This document shows, one piece after another, positions 48,842-58,020 of a stretch of 64,000 bases of DNA. The stretch spans positions 1-64,000 of the forward strand of contig CAZWLY010000001.1 of the NCBI GenBank assembly GCA_964634465.1. The letters run 5' to 3'. The DNA is from CAZWLY01 sp964634465. GTDB lineage: Bacteria > Desulfobacterota > Desulfarculia > G963662305. Each line of letters begins with the position of its first letter. Position 1 is the stretch's first letter. A program made the position numbers and the translations under genes. The notes beneath the pieces were generated by a model. That model was given only the letters and a program-made list of their open reading frames with translations, made no database searches and had not been told where the DNA came from.

Positions 48842-49912
48842 TCAGCCCTCGTCCGGGGCGAGCAGCGGGGCCAGCCACTCCCAGGCGAAACCGGTTTGGG
48901 CCTCCTTTTTTTCAAGGCGTTCGATCGGGTCCCAGACCTTGCCGGCCAGGGAACAGACCTCGGCTTCCCGGATCAGGCGGTTCAACCCGCCGTCCCGTTG
49001 GGCGGCGCTCCGGCGTATCCGCTCGGAGAAGACCAGCCTGAGCGGGATCAGCTTGGGCATGGCGTAGGGGTCCTTGGACGGCTGGAGCTTGATCAGAACG
49101 GTGACGTCCCAGCCGTCCACCACCGGGGCGTAGACGGCGGCCAGGTCGGCCATCAAGGGCAGAAACTGGCCGGCGAAGATCCGGTAGACCGCGACGTCGT
49201 TCAGCGAGGCCACCGGGCCGGGCAGTTCCACGCCGGCCTTGAGATAAAACCCGCCTCTTCTGGCCTCGGCGCCCCAGGCGCCCTTGATCGGGCTGAAGCG
49301 TCCGGAAACGCTCCAGCTCCGCCACAGGCCGGGCAGTCCGGCCGCCACGACCCGGGCCTCGGGAGCCTCGGCCTCGTCTTGGGCCATGAGGTCGCTCAGG
49401 CGGGTCAGGACCGGGGTGATCAGGAGGCTCTTGTTTTTCGGCCGGCGATTCATGGTCGCGGCGAACTCGGGCCGGGAGAAGGCCTGCCAGTCGTCGGTCA
49501 GCTCGGCCCGGCCCCGATAGGGCAGGAAGCCCTCGGCCTCGACGACGTAGTCGATGATCGAGGCGTAGGTCAGGAGCTGATCGTCACTCCGGACGCCGGA
49601 GACCTGACGGGCCACCCTGGGCCGGACCTTGAGCCTGGCCTGGCCGGTCCGGTCGGTGATGAGCCGCCACGGGCCGAAGGGGCGGCCGGCCTCGAAGCTG
49701 ATCCGAATCTTGGCCCCGGCCACCGGCACGAAGTCGGCGTCTCGAACCAGGAAGTTGAAGGTGTCGGTCACGTCCACCGGCGGCGTGGGCCGGCGGGCCG
49801 CCGGGGTGGTGACGCAGCCGCTGGAGACGACCGCCAGCAGAGCCAGGGCGAGGCCGAAAGCCGGCCCAAGGATGGCTCGGGCCGTCGTCCGTCTAGAGGA
49901 ACCTCTGGTCAA
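48842..49912 (-). CDS. Hypothetical lipoprotein
   Basis: A protein of about 356 residues with a lipoprotein signal peptide ending in the lipobox VSSGC (about residue 33), so it is probably anchored in a membrane facing the periplasm. A carboxypeptidase-regulatory-like or Ig-like strand region may cover about 45-130; no catalytic motif is visible. The start is TTG 49912, overlapping the PpiD-like gene by 20 bp; no ATG or GTG precedes the signal peptide. Co-transcription with ppiD suggests an envelope-assembly role, but I do not recognise the family. Confidence 0.65.
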   Translation of the reverse strand: MTRGSSRRTTARAILGPAFGLALALLAVVSSGCVTTPAARRPTPPVDVTDTFNFLVRDADFVPVAGAKIRISFEAGRPFGPWRLITDRTGQARLKVRPRVARQVSGVRSDDQLLTYASIIDYVVEAEGFLPYRGRAELTDDWQAFSRPEFAATMNRRPKNKSLLITPVLTRLSDLMAQDEAEAPEARVVAAGLPGLWRSWSVSGRFSPIKGAWGAEARRGGFYLKAGVELPGPVASLNDVAVYRIFAGQFLPLMADLAAVYAPVVDGWDVTVLIKLQPSKDPYAMPKLIPLRLVFSERIRRSAAQRDGGLNRLIREAEVCSLAGKVWDPIERLEKKEAQTGFAWEWLAPLLAPDEG

Positions 49913-51782
49913 TTTCTATTTCGGCCTTCCGGCGCAAAGCCTTGAGCCAGCCGGCGGTCATGATCTGGCGACGTCGCTGCTGGAGACCCTTGACGTACTG
50001 GGCCTTGTTCTTCTCGAACACCTCTTCGCTGGCCTTGAGCCGGTCCTCGAAGTGGATGACCACGTACTTGCCGCCGACCTCGAAGACGCTGTCGGGCAGG
50101 GGCTTTTTGGCCGTCAGCCTGAAGGCGGCCTCGGTCAGCGCCTGGTCGTAGCCCAGACCTTCGATCCGGCCGTTGCGGTTGAAGGCCGGCGGCAGCTCGA
50201 CGTTGTGACCCTTGTCTTTGGCCAGGGCCAGCCACGGCTGGGATTTGGCCTCTTTCAGAAAGGCCTCGGCCTCGGCCTTGGCCAGTTTGCGGGCCTCATC
50301 GTTGATGTAGTCGGCCCTGACCTGCTCGGCCACGTCTTTCAAGTCCGGAATGAAGCTGGGGACCCGTTTCTTGACCAGGAGCAGGAAGTATCCTTCCTTG
50401 AGCTCGACGACCGCCCCGACCTCGCCCACGGGCTGGAGGAAGGCGGCCTCGATGAAGCGCTGGTCCGCGGCGGGGCCCGGCGGCGGGTCCTGGCGGCTGA
50501 AGAGGCCGGTGGTCTGAACTTTCTTACCCACCCGCTCGGCCAGCTTGGCCAGGTCGTCGATGTCGGCCGACAGACCGTAGGCCTCCTCGGCCGCGGCCAG
50601 GGCCAGCTCGCCGGCCGCATCCATCTTGAGCGACCTCTCGATCTCGTCCTTGACCTCGCTGAACTTCTTGGTCCGCTCCTCCTGGCGCTCGAGGACCTTG
50701 ATGACGTGATAGCCGCCGGGGCTTCTGATCGGGTCGGACACCTGGCCGATCTTCAAGCCGAAGGCGGCCTTCTCCAGATCGTCGGAGAGCTGGTCCTTGG
50801 TCAGCCAGTCGGTCTCGCCGCCCTTGGCCGCCTCCGGTCCCTTGGAATAGGCCTTGGCCAGTTCGGCGAAGTCGGCTCCCTCACGGGCCTGCTGGGCGAT
50901 CTTTTCGGCCAGCGCCTTCACCTTGTCCGCCTCGGCCTTGTCCGCGCCGACCGGGACGGTCAAAAAGATGTGGCCCAGCTTGACCCGGGCCGGCACCTGG
51001 TAGGACTCCAGGGTGATGTTGTAGATCTCCAGGGCCCGCCCCTCGGGCAGAGTCACTTTGTCGAGGTAGTCCTTGGGTTCGAAGGCCAAGTACTGGACGT
51101 CCACCTTCTCCGGCTTCCGGTAGGCCTCCTTGTTGGACTCGTAGAAGGCGGCCACGGCCTTCTCGTCGGGCTCGACCCGGCTGGTGTACGATTCGGGGTT
51201 GAAGGCGACGTAGGAGATTTTGATCTGGTCGCGCTGCCAGTGATAGAAGTACTTGGCCTCGGTTACGCTCACCAGGCCGGTCATGGCCACCCGGCCCTGC
51301 ATCCGGCCCACGGCCAGCTCCCGGCGCGTGGCGGCCTCGTATTCGGCCTTGTCCATCCTGATGGCGGCCAGGAGGCGGTTGTAGCGGCTCGGCGAGAAGC
51401 GGCCGTCCTCCTGGAAGGCCGGCTCGGCGTGGATGGCGGCCAGAAGAGCGTCGTCGACGATGATCACGTTTTCCCGGTCGGCCTCGTTTAGAATCAGCCG
51501 CTGGGAGATTATCTTGTCCAGGGCCTGCTGGCGCAGGTTGAGCTTCTTGAGCAGCTCTTCGTTCAGAAAGTCGCCGAACTGGCGCCGGGCCTGCTCGACG
51601 AGATCGCGATAGGTCTTCTGGAATTCGGCCACGGAGACGATCTCGCCGTCGACCAGGGCCACCCGGGCGCCCTGGTTGGCCGAATAGGAGCCGACGCCCC
51701 AGAAGATAAAGACGACAGCCACCAGTCCCAGCAGGAACTTGATGAACCACGATTTGGCGTGGCGACGCATCAGGCCGAGCAT
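49893..51782 (-). CDS. PpiD-like periplasmic chaperone / peptidyl-prolyl isomerase
   Basis: This 629-residue protein is anchored by one N-terminal helix (about 14-32, FIKFLLGLVAVVFIFWGVGSY). A SurA-N-like chaperone region follows (about 35-190). A parvulin rotamase domain lies at about 265-370 (KLGHIFLTVPVG, GGETDWLTKDQLSDDLEKAAFGL and PGGYHVIKVLE). The long C-terminal helical part matches PpiD. It assists folding of secreted proteins emerging from SecYEG. AAGGAG precedes the ATG. It is divergent from the selenoprotein gene with a 138-bp gap. Confidence 0.9.
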   Translation of the reverse strand: MLGLMRRHAKSWFIKFLLGLVAVVFIFWGVGSYSANQGARVALVDGEIVSVAEFQKTYRDLVEQARRQFGDFLNEELLKKLNLRQQALDKIISQRLILNEADRENVIIVDDALLAAIHAEPAFQEDGRFSPSRYNRLLAAIRMDKAEYEAATRRELAVGRMQGRVAMTGLVSVTEAKYFYHWQRDQIKISYVAFNPESYTSRVEPDEKAVAAFYESNKEAYRKPEKVDVQYLAFEPKDYLDKVTLPEGRALEIYNITLESYQVPARVKLGHIFLTVPVGADKAEADKVKALAEKIAQQAREGADFAELAKAYSKGPEAAKGGETDWLTKDQLSDDLEKAAFGLKIGQVSDPIRSPGGYHVIKVLERQEERTKKFSEVKDEIERSLKMDAAGELALAAAEEAYGLSADIDDLAKLAERVGKKVQTTGLFSRQDPPPGPAADQRFIEAAFLQPVGEVGAVVELKEGYFLLLVKKRVPSFIPDLKDVAEQVRADYINDEARKLAKAEAEAFLKEAKSQPWLALAKDKGHNVELPPAFNRNGRIEGLGYDQALTEAAFRLTAKKPLPDSVFEVGGKYVVIHFEDRLKASEEVFEKNKAQYVKGLQQRRRQIMTAGWLKALRRKAEIEIDQRFL

Positions 51783-51860
51783 ATGATATCAACTCCTTAA
51801 CCGGTCTTTATCGAGGCCCAAATATGGCACGCCGGCGGGTCAAAGTCAATCGGACTTGTG

Positions 51861-51889
51861 TTGTCAGGCCGGGCCGCGTCTGTTATATT
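51861..51889 (+). promoter_or_regulatory. Promoter of the DUF1573 selenoprotein gene
   Basis: TTGTCA (51861-51866), 17 bp, TATATT (51884-51889), about 30 bp before the start codon, with GGAGG at 51912-51916. Confidence 0.6.
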
Positions 51890-51920
51890 CTGCCTCACCA
51901 GTAAACCATTTGGAGGCATG

Positions 51921-52697
51921 ATGAAAAAGCTCATCGCGGCGCTCGGCGTAGTGTTGTTGATGTGGCCTCTGACGGCTCTGGCCGGGCCCAAACTGAAGAT
52001 CGACTCCACCAGGCTCGACCTGGGAGCGATGCTTCAGGCTTCGTCGGTCCAGGGCGTCTATGAAATCGAGAACGTCGGCGACGCCGACTTGCAAATCAAG
52101 CGGGTCACCCCCGGCTGAGGCTGCGAGGTCGCCTCTTACGACCGGACCATCCCGCCCGGCGGGCGGGGCAAGATCGTGCTCCAGGTCAACACCAAAGGCC
52201 TCAAGGGCCGGCTGACCAAGAGAGCGCAAGTCGAGACCAATGATCCTGACCGGGCCAGGTTCCACCTGACCCTGACCATGGACTTGCAGCCTGTTTTCAA
52301 GCTCAAGCCATGGAAAAGATTGCTGATTTCCACCCCGGTCGGCAAGCCGGCCCGCCAGTCCGTCACCCTCACCCGAACCGAGTTGGTCGCCGAACCGATC
52401 AAGGTGGTCAAGGTCGATCACAACCTGGGTCAGACGGCCGAGGTCGATCTGGAAACCGTGGTCGAGGGGAAAGTATACAAGCTCACCCTGTCCACGCCGG
52501 CGGCCGAGGAGATCCGCCGGGCCGGTTTCATCCAGCTCTTCCTGAGCGGCGGGCCGGCCGAGGTCTTTGAGGTTCTGGCCCAGGTCAACGTCTGGGCGCC
52601 CAAGAGCAAGGTCTCCGGGCGGGCCGTCCCCGCCCCCCAGACCAAGGGACGACGGCCCGGCCAGCCTATGGTCAGACCGTTGAATCTCAAAGAGTGA
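51921..52697 (+). CDS. DUF1573 periplasmic protein with in-frame UGA, probable selenoprotein
   Basis: A 258-residue protein if UGA at 52116-52118 is read as selenocysteine 66. A signal peptide (MKKLIAALGVVLLMWPLTALAG) sends it to the periplasm. Residues 25-135 are the DUF1573 Ig-like domain: IENVGDADLQIKRV, then PG-Sec-GC-EVASYD, then IPPGGRGKI and TNDPDRARF. Family members have CGC where this has Sec-Gly-Cys, so Sec replaces the first cysteine of a CxC redox motif. The reading frame is unbroken on both sides of the single TGA. Start ATG 51921 has GGAGG four bases upstream; ATG 51918 is also possible. It is divergent from ppiD. Confidence 0.85.
52116..52167 (+). promoter_or_regulatory. UGA codon and candidate bacterial SECIS region
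   Basis: The bases after the TGA can form alternative hairpins. GAGGC pairs with GCCTC (52117-52135) with GGTC in the loop. GGTCG pairs with CGACC (52127-52143). A strong 7-bp CCCGCCC/GGGCGGG hairpin lies at 52151-52167. None fits the usual spacing of a bacterial SECIS perfectly by eye, so this is a candidate region and not a defined element. Confidence 0.45.
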
Positions 52698-53093
52698 GAC
52701 CGGCGACCGACGACGGGCCGCCCGGTTCTCCGGCCAAGAAAATATCGACTTCCTGATTCCAAGCCGCCGGCCCAGTTTGGGATTCTCAATCGGGGCCGGT
52801 TGTGTTACCGTAAGACCTTGAGTTTTTGAGGAATTGACCTGGCGCTGGCCTGGCGATCGGAAGGAACGCTTCCGCCTCGAGGATCGGGACGGAAACGGGA
52901 GACGCGGAGTCGTTCTTCGCTGCCCGCAAGCGGCGGGGAACGGCCCCTCGCCGGGGCAATGATTTAATGATTTGAGGAGCGGGCCGGAGCCACCCGAACC
53001 GGGGCCAGGAATGGGCGGCCAGAGCGACCACGAAAGCCGAAACAGGGGGAGCCAGGCGGTCCGCCTGGGCCCTGGGCGGACAATGAGGACTTC
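52698..53093. other. Intergenic region, no gene recognised
   Basis: This gap of about 400 bp lies between the selenoprotein gene and xerC. Small minus-strand frames have no family features. I see no convincing promoter or terminator. Confidence 0.4.
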
Positions 53094-53114
53094 TTGCGGA
53101 ACGCGGCCCTAGAG

Positions 53115-54020
53115 ATGGATACCGATTTCGACCAACTCGTCGAGGGCTTCATCGCCACCCTCCACTCGGCCGAGACCAGGCGGGCTTACCGGGCCGATCT
53201 GAATCAGTTCGCCCGGTTTCTGGCCGACAGCGGCGTGCCCGGTCCGGCGGCGGTGGACGGCCTGTTGCTTCGGGCCTGGTTGGCCGGGTTGCACAAGAGC
53301 CACTCCCGGGCGAGCATCGGCCGCAAGGTGGCCGCGTTGCGCTCTTTTTTCCGCCACTTGAACCGCGAGGGGATACTCGAGACCAACCCGGCCAAGACGC
53401 TTCGGGCCCCGCGGGCCGAGAGGCGCACGCCCCGGTTCTTGTCGGTGGACGAGATCTTCGCCCTCCTGGACAGCCACCCGCCCCGTACGCCCATCGAGCG
53501 GCGGGACCGGGCCATCCTGGAGCTCTTCTACTCCTCCGGCCTTCGGGTCGGCGAGCTGGTCGGGCTCGATATCGATTCGTTGGACAGGCGCTTGGGGGTG
53601 GTCCGGGTCAAGGGCAAGGGCGACAAGGAGCGGGTGGTGCCGGTCACCGACAAGGCCGTGGCCGCCATCGACGACTACCTGGAGCACTGGCGGGCCAAGC
53701 GGGCCAAGTCGGGGGCCAGGGCCCTGTTTTTGAACAACCGGGGCGGCCGGCTGACCGACCGCTCGGTGAGAAACCTTCTCGACAAGGCCCTGACCAGGCT
53801 GGCCGCGGCCAGGCGAATCAGCCCCCACGGGCTGAGGCACTCCTTCGCCACCCACATGCTCGGCGCCGGGGCCGATCTCCAGGCCGTCCAGGAGATGCTG
53901 GGCCACGCCAGCCTGTCCACGACCCAGAAGTACACCCACACCTCGCTGGAGCGGCTGATGGCCGTTTACGACGACGCCCACCCCAAGGCCAAGGGGCGGG
54001 CCAGGGGAGAGAGCAAATGA
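53115..54020 (+). CDS. xerC: Tyrosine recombinase XerC
   Basis: This 301-residue site-specific recombinase resolves chromosome dimers at dif with XerD. The N-terminal SAM-like core-binding domain (about 5-90, AETRRAYRADLNQFARFL) and catalytic domain (about 105-295) carry the conserved R-K-H-R-H-Y set in SSGLRVGELVGLD, VKGKGDKERVVP, HGLRHSFATHML and LGHASLSTTQKYTH. ATG 53115 is given; TTG 53094, with GAGG five bases upstream, is an alternative adding seven residues. xerC-hslV-hslU is a classical housekeeping order, so this is not a mobile-element integrase. Confidence 0.93.
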   Translation: MDTDFDQLVEGFIATLHSAETRRAYRADLNQFARFLADSGVPGPAAVDGLLLRAWLAGLHKSHSRASIGRKVAALRSFFRHLNREGILETNPAKTLRAPRAERRTPRFLSVDEIFALLDSHPPRTPIERRDRAILELFYSSGLRVGELVGLDIDSLDRRLGVVRVKGKGDKERVVPVTDKAVAAIDDYLEHWRAKRAKSGARALFLNNRGGRLTDRSVRNLLDKALTRLAAARRISPHGLRHSFATHMLGAGADLQAVQEMLGHASLSTTQKYTHTSLERLMAVYDDAHPKAKGRARGESK

Positions 54021-54550
54021 CGGACATCAGATCGACCACCGTCTGCACCGTCCGCCGCGACGGCCGGGTGGTCGTGGCCGGCGACGGTCAGGTGACCGCC
54101 GGCCAGACGGTGATAAAGCGCCAGGCGGCCAAGGTGCGAAGGATGCACCACGACAAGGTCATCGTCGGCTTCGCCGGGGCGACGGCCGACGCCATGGCCC
54201 TGATGGAGCGGCTGGAGACCAAGCTGGAGCAGTATTCGTCCAACCTGCAGCGGGCGGCGGTGGAACTGGCCAAGGATTGGCGGACCGACAAGCTGCTTCG
54301 CCGGCTGGAGGCGATGATGATCGCCGTGGACAAGGACCACACCCTGCTTTTGTCGGGCACCGGCGACGTCATCGAGCCGGACGACGGCCTGGCCGCCATC
54401 GGCTCGGGCGGACCCTATGCCCTGGCCGCGGCCCGGGCGCTTTTCGCCCACACCGACCTTTCGGCCCGACAGATCGCCGAGGAGGCGCTTTCCATCGCCG
54501 CCGAGATCTGCGTTTACACCAACAACCAATTGACCATAGAGGAACTCTGA
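54017..54550 (+). CDS. hslV: ATP-dependent protease subunit HslV (ClpQ)
   Basis: This 177-residue proteasome-like peptidase assembles as a dodecamer with HslU. The catalytic threonine is in the TTVCTVRRDG segment, preceded by five or six extra residues (MTDIRS) that must be removed, a short propeptide. GDGQVTAGQTVIK and GSGGPYALAAARAL are family motifs. The ATG overlaps the xerC stop, and hslU follows. Confidence 0.95.
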   Translation: MTDIRSTTVCTVRRDGRVVVAGDGQVTAGQTVIKRQAAKVRRMHHDKVIVGFAGATADAMALMERLETKLEQYSSNLQRAAVELAKDWRTDKLLRRLEAMMIAVDKDHTLLLSGTGDVIEPDDGLAAIGSGGPYALAAARALFAHTDLSARQIAEEALSIAAEICVYTNNQLTIEEL

Positions 54551-54553
54551 ATC

Positions 54554-55906
54554 TTGACCCTGACCCCCCGTCAGATAGTCGCGGAACTGGACAAGTTCAT
54601 CATCGGCCAGGACGACGCCAAGCGGGCCGTGGCCGTGGCCTTGCGAAACCGCTGGCGCCGCCAGCAGGTCGAGGGTGAGCTCAAGGACGAAATCCTGCCC
54701 AAGAACATCATTCTCATCGGCCCGACCGGCGTCGGCAAGACCGAGATCGCCCGGCGGCTGGCCAAGCTCTCCGACTCGCCCTTCTTCAAGGTCGAGGCCT
54801 CCAAGTTCACCGAGGTCGGCTACGTCGGCCGGGACGTGGAGTCGATGGTCCGCGATCTGGTCGAGCTGACCATCAACCACCTCAAGGCCAGGGAGCGCGA
54901 GGCGGTCCAGGCCAAGGCCCGGGAGATCGCCGAGAGTCGGCTGTTGGACCTGCTCCTGCCCGGTCGGGCGACCGGCCCGAGCGGCGAGGGCGGAATCGAG
55001 GCGGCCGGCCGGACGGACGCCTCCCGGACCAGGGAGCGGTTGGCCCAACTGCTTCGGGCCGGCAAGCTCGACGAGCGCTACGTCGAGATCGAGGTCACCG
55101 CCCGGAGCATGCCCAAGCTGGAGATCTTCACCCCGCAGGGCATGGAGGAGATGGACTTCAACCTGAAGGACGTGTTCGGCGGCCTCTTTCCCGGCCAGAC
55201 CAAACGGCGCAAGGTCAAGGTGCCCGAGGCGCTGGAGATCTTGACCCAGGAGGAGGCCTCCAAGATGGTCGATATGGACCAGGTCCAGACCAATGCCCTC
55301 AAGCGGGTCGAGGAGGCCGGGATCATCTTTTTGGACGAGATCGACAAGATCGCCGCCCGCTCCTCCGGCGGTCACGGGCCCGACGTCAGCCGGGAGGGCG
55401 TCCAGCGGGATCTTCTGCCCATCGTCGAGGGGACGACGGTCAACACCAAGTACGGCCCGGTCAAGACCGATCACATCCTGTTCGTCGCCTCGGGCGCGTT
55501 TCACATGGCCAAGGTCTCGGACCTCATCCCCGAGCTCCAGGGTCGCTTCCCGATCCGGGTCGAGCTGAACTCCCTGGGCGCGGAGGAGTTCGTCCGGATC
55601 CTGACCGAGCCGGACAACGCCTTGATCAAGCAGTACACCGAGCTTTTGGCCGCCGACGGGCTGAAACTGACCTTCACCGACGAGGCGATCACCGCCATCG
55701 CCCGGTTCGCCTACGAGATCAACCAGAGCGCCGAGAACATCGGCGCCCGGCGGCTGCACACCGTCATGGAGCGGCTGCTGGAAGAGATTTCCTTCAACAC
55801 GCCGGACCTGATCGAAACCGACAGCCTGATAATCGACGCCGAGTACGTGGAGACGCGCCTGGCCGAGATCAAGATCGATCAGGACCTGAAACGCTACATC
55901 CTCTAA
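54554..55906 (+). CDS. hslU: ATP-dependent protease ATPase subunit HslU (ClpY)
   Basis: This 450-residue AAA+ unfoldase feeds HslV. It opens TPRQIVAELDKFIIGQDDAK, with Walker A GPTGVGKTE (about 57-65), Walker B IIFLDEIDKIAARS (near 257), an insertion I-domain between them, and the sensor region NIGARRLHTVMERLLEEI. It ends in LKRYIL, the C-terminal tail that docks in HslV. TTG 54554 is the start that matches the family N-terminus. argB begins 33 bp later. Confidence 0.96.
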   Translation: MTLTPRQIVAELDKFIIGQDDAKRAVAVALRNRWRRQQVEGELKDEILPKNIILIGPTGVGKTEIARRLAKLSDSPFFKVEASKFTEVGYVGRDVESMVRDLVELTINHLKAREREAVQAKAREIAESRLLDLLLPGRATGPSGEGGIEAAGRTDASRTRERLAQLLRAGKLDERYVEIEVTARSMPKLEIFTPQGMEEMDFNLKDVFGGLFPGQTKRRKVKVPEALEILTQEEASKMVDMDQVQTNALKRVEEAGIIFLDEIDKIAARSSGGHGPDVSREGVQRDLLPIVEGTTVNTKYGPVKTDHILFVASGAFHMAKVSDLIPELQGRFPIRVELNSLGAEEFVRILTEPDNALIKQYTELLAADGLKLTFTDEAITAIARFAYEINQSAENIGARRLHTVMERLLEEISFNTPDLIETDSLIIDAEYVETRLAEIKIDQDLKRYIL

Positions 55907-55939
55907 CGTTCGCCCCGGGAGTCGGGACAGGGAGACAGG

Positions 55940-56827
55940 ATGGACATCTCGCCGCTTACCAAGGCCGAAGTGTTGATGGAGGCGCTGCCTTACATCCAGG
56001 AGTTTTCGGGCAAGCGCATCGTCATCAAGTACGGCGGCCACGCCATGGTCGACGAGGAACTCAAGGAGACCTTCGCCAAGAACGTCATCCTCTTGAAGCT
56101 GATCGGTCTCAAGCCTATCATCGTCCACGGCGGCGGGCCGCAGATCGGGCGGGTGCTCGAGCGCATGGACGTCAAGAGCGACTTCATCGACGGTATGCGG
56201 GTCACCGACGGGGAGACCATGGACGTGGTCGAGATGGTCCTGGGGGGCAAGGTCAACGCCGAGATCGTCTCGCTGATAAACCTTCACGGCGGCCGTGCGA
56301 TCGGCCTCTCCGGCAAGGACGACCGGCTGATCGAGGCCGAGAAGATGGTCATCACCCGGCCCTCGGCCGGCGAGCGTCGGCCGGAGATCATCGACCTGGG
56401 CCTGGTCGGCAAGGTGGTCGCGGTCAACACCGCCATCCTCGAGACGCTGGACGACTTCATCCCCATCATCGCCCCGGTCGGCGTCGGCCCGGCCGGCGAG
56501 TCGTTCAACATCAACGCCGACCTGGTGGCCGGCAGTGTGGCCAAGGCGCTTCGGGCCGAGAAACTGATTCTGTTGACCGACGTGGACGGCGTCCTGGACG
56601 ACGAGGGCCGGCTCATCTCCAGCCTGACCGCGGCCCAGGCCCGCCAACTCATGAAAACCGAGACGATCAAGAGCGGTATGATCCCCAAGGTCAACTGTTG
56701 CCTCGACGCGCTCGAGGGCGGGGTGGCCAAGGCCCATATCATTGACGGCCGGCGGCCTCATGCATTACTCTTGGAAATCTTCACCAAGACCGGTATCGGC
56801 ACCGAGATCGTCGGGGGGCGGCCATGA
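55940..56827 (+). CDS. argB: Acetylglutamate kinase
   Basis: This 295-residue enzyme phosphorylates N-acetylglutamate, the second step of arginine synthesis. KYGGHAM and VHGGGPQIG are nucleotide and substrate loops, and LSGKDDRLIEAEKM and TDVDGVLDDEGRLIS are conserved. An N-terminal helical extension (AEVLMEALPYIQEFSG) is present, the feature that confers hexamer formation and arginine feedback inhibition; the shorter E. coli enzyme lacks it. argD overlaps its end by four bases. It begins the argBDFGH run. Confidence 0.95.
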   Translation: MDISPLTKAEVLMEALPYIQEFSGKRIVIKYGGHAMVDEELKETFAKNVILLKLIGLKPIIVHGGGPQIGRVLERMDVKSDFIDGMRVTDGETMDVVEMVLGGKVNAEIVSLINLHGGRAIGLSGKDDRLIEAEKMVITRPSAGERRPEIIDLGLVGKVVAVNTAILETLDDFIPIIAPVGVGPAGESFNINADLVAGSVAKALRAEKLILLTDVDGVLDDEGRLISSLTAAQARQLMKTETIKSGMIPKVNCCLDALEGGVAKAHIIDGRRPHALLLEIFTKTGIGTEIVGGRP

Positions 56828-58017
56828 GCGGCAAGGAATGGATGGAACGGGCGGACAAGGCGTTGATGACCACCTACGCCCGCACGCCGGTCGTCTTCGT
56901 CAAGGGCGAGGGGGCCAGGCTGTGGGACGTCGAGGGCAAGGAATACCTCGACTTCGTGGCCGGCATCGCCGTCTGCAACCTGGGCCACGCCCACCCGGCC
57001 GTGGCCGAGGCGGTCGGCCGGCAGGCCGAAAAACTGGTCCACGTCTCCAACCTCTACTACACCCAGCCGATGATCGAGCTGGCCGAGCGGCTCACCGCCG
57101 CCTCCTTCGCCGACCGGGTCTTCTTCTGCAATTCCGGAGCCGAGGCCAACGAGGGGGCGATCAAGCTGGCCCGGAGGTACTTCGACCACAACGACCAGCC
57201 CGAGCGCTACAAGATCATTACCGTCCAGGGCTCGTTCCACGGCCGGACCATGGCCGCGCTGACCGCCACCGGCCAGGACAAGATCAAGGCCGGCTTCGAC
57301 CCGCTGGTGCCCGGCTTCACCCACGTGCCCTACAACGACTTGGCCGTCATGGCCGCGGCCGTGGACGATGAGACGGCGGCGATCATGATCGAGCCGGTTC
57401 TGGGCGAGGGCGGGGTGGTCTTTCCGGACGAGGGGTATCTCAAGGGCGTCCGCAAGCTGTGCGACGAAAAGGGCCTGCTTTTGATCTACGACGAGATCCA
57501 GACCGGCCTGGGCCGGACCGGACACCTGTTCGCCCACCAGCGCGAGGGCGCGCTTCCGGACATCATGACCCTGGCCAAAGGTTTGGCCAACGGGTTGCCC
57601 ATGGGCGCGCTCCTGGCCACGGAGAGGGTCGCCGCCGCCTTCACGCCCGGCAGCCACGCCACCACCTTCGGCGGCACGCCGCTGGTGGCCGCAGCCGCCA
57701 ACGCCGTCTGGGACGAGCTCGCCCGGTCCGGTTTCCTGGATCGGGTTCAGGAGACCGGTCGCTACTTCCTCGAGCGGCTCGATGGGCTGGTCGAGAGCCA
57801 CGACTCGGCCCTCGAGGCCCGGGGCCGGGGGTTGATGCTGGCCCTGGCGTTGAACAAACCGGCCGCCGGCGTGGTCAAGGAATTGCTCGAACGGGGCTTC
57901 GTGGTCAACTCCACCCAGGACACGATCCTGCGCTTCGTGCCGCCGCTGATCATCGACCCGGAGATGATCGACCGGCTCATCGAAGCGCTCGACGAGTTGC
58001 TGAAGGAATTGGATTGA
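56824..58017 (+). CDS. argD: Acetylornithine aminotransferase
   Basis: This 397-residue class III PLP aminotransferase converts N-acetylglutamate semialdehyde to N-acetylornithine and may also act on succinyl-DAP. NSGAEANEGAIKLAR, QGSFHGRTMAALTATG, YDEIQTGLGRTG and the PLP lysine in LAKGLANGLPMGA are visible. Coupled to argB by ATGA. The argF GTG starts three bases after its stop. Confidence 0.94.
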   Translation: MSGKEWMERADKALMTTYARTPVVFVKGEGARLWDVEGKEYLDFVAGIAVCNLGHAHPAVAEAVGRQAEKLVHVSNLYYTQPMIELAERLTAASFADRVFFCNSGAEANEGAIKLARRYFDHNDQPERYKIITVQGSFHGRTMAALTATGQDKIKAGFDPLVPGFTHVPYNDLAVMAAAVDDETAAIMIEPVLGEGGVVFPDEGYLKGVRKLCDEKGLLLIYDEIQTGLGRTGHLFAHQREGALPDIMTLAKGLANGLPMGALLATERVAAAFTPGSHATTFGGTPLVAAAANAVWDELARSGFLDRVQETGRYFLERLDGLVESHDSALEARGRGLMLALALNKPAAGVVKELLERGFVVNSTQDTILRFVPPLIIDPEMIDRLIEALDELLKELD

Positions 58018-58020
58018 GCC

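Noticed and set aside
52116..52118. TGA in the DUF1573 gene as a pseudogene or frameshift
   Set aside because: The same frame continues with conserved family sequence on both sides, there is no indel, and the codon falls exactly at a conserved cysteine position. Selenocysteine explains it better.
53115..54020. Tyrosine recombinase as a sign of an integrated element
   Set aside because: Its operon with hslVU and its sequence fit chromosomal XerC. No attachment repeats or phage genes are near it, and the two tRNA genes are 5 kb away with no duplicated 3' end seen.
53966..56761. A 931-codon open frame on the minus strand
   Set aside because: It is antisense to hslV, hslU and argB, all strongly recognised. 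Long antisense frames are expected at this GC content, and its translation has no family features.
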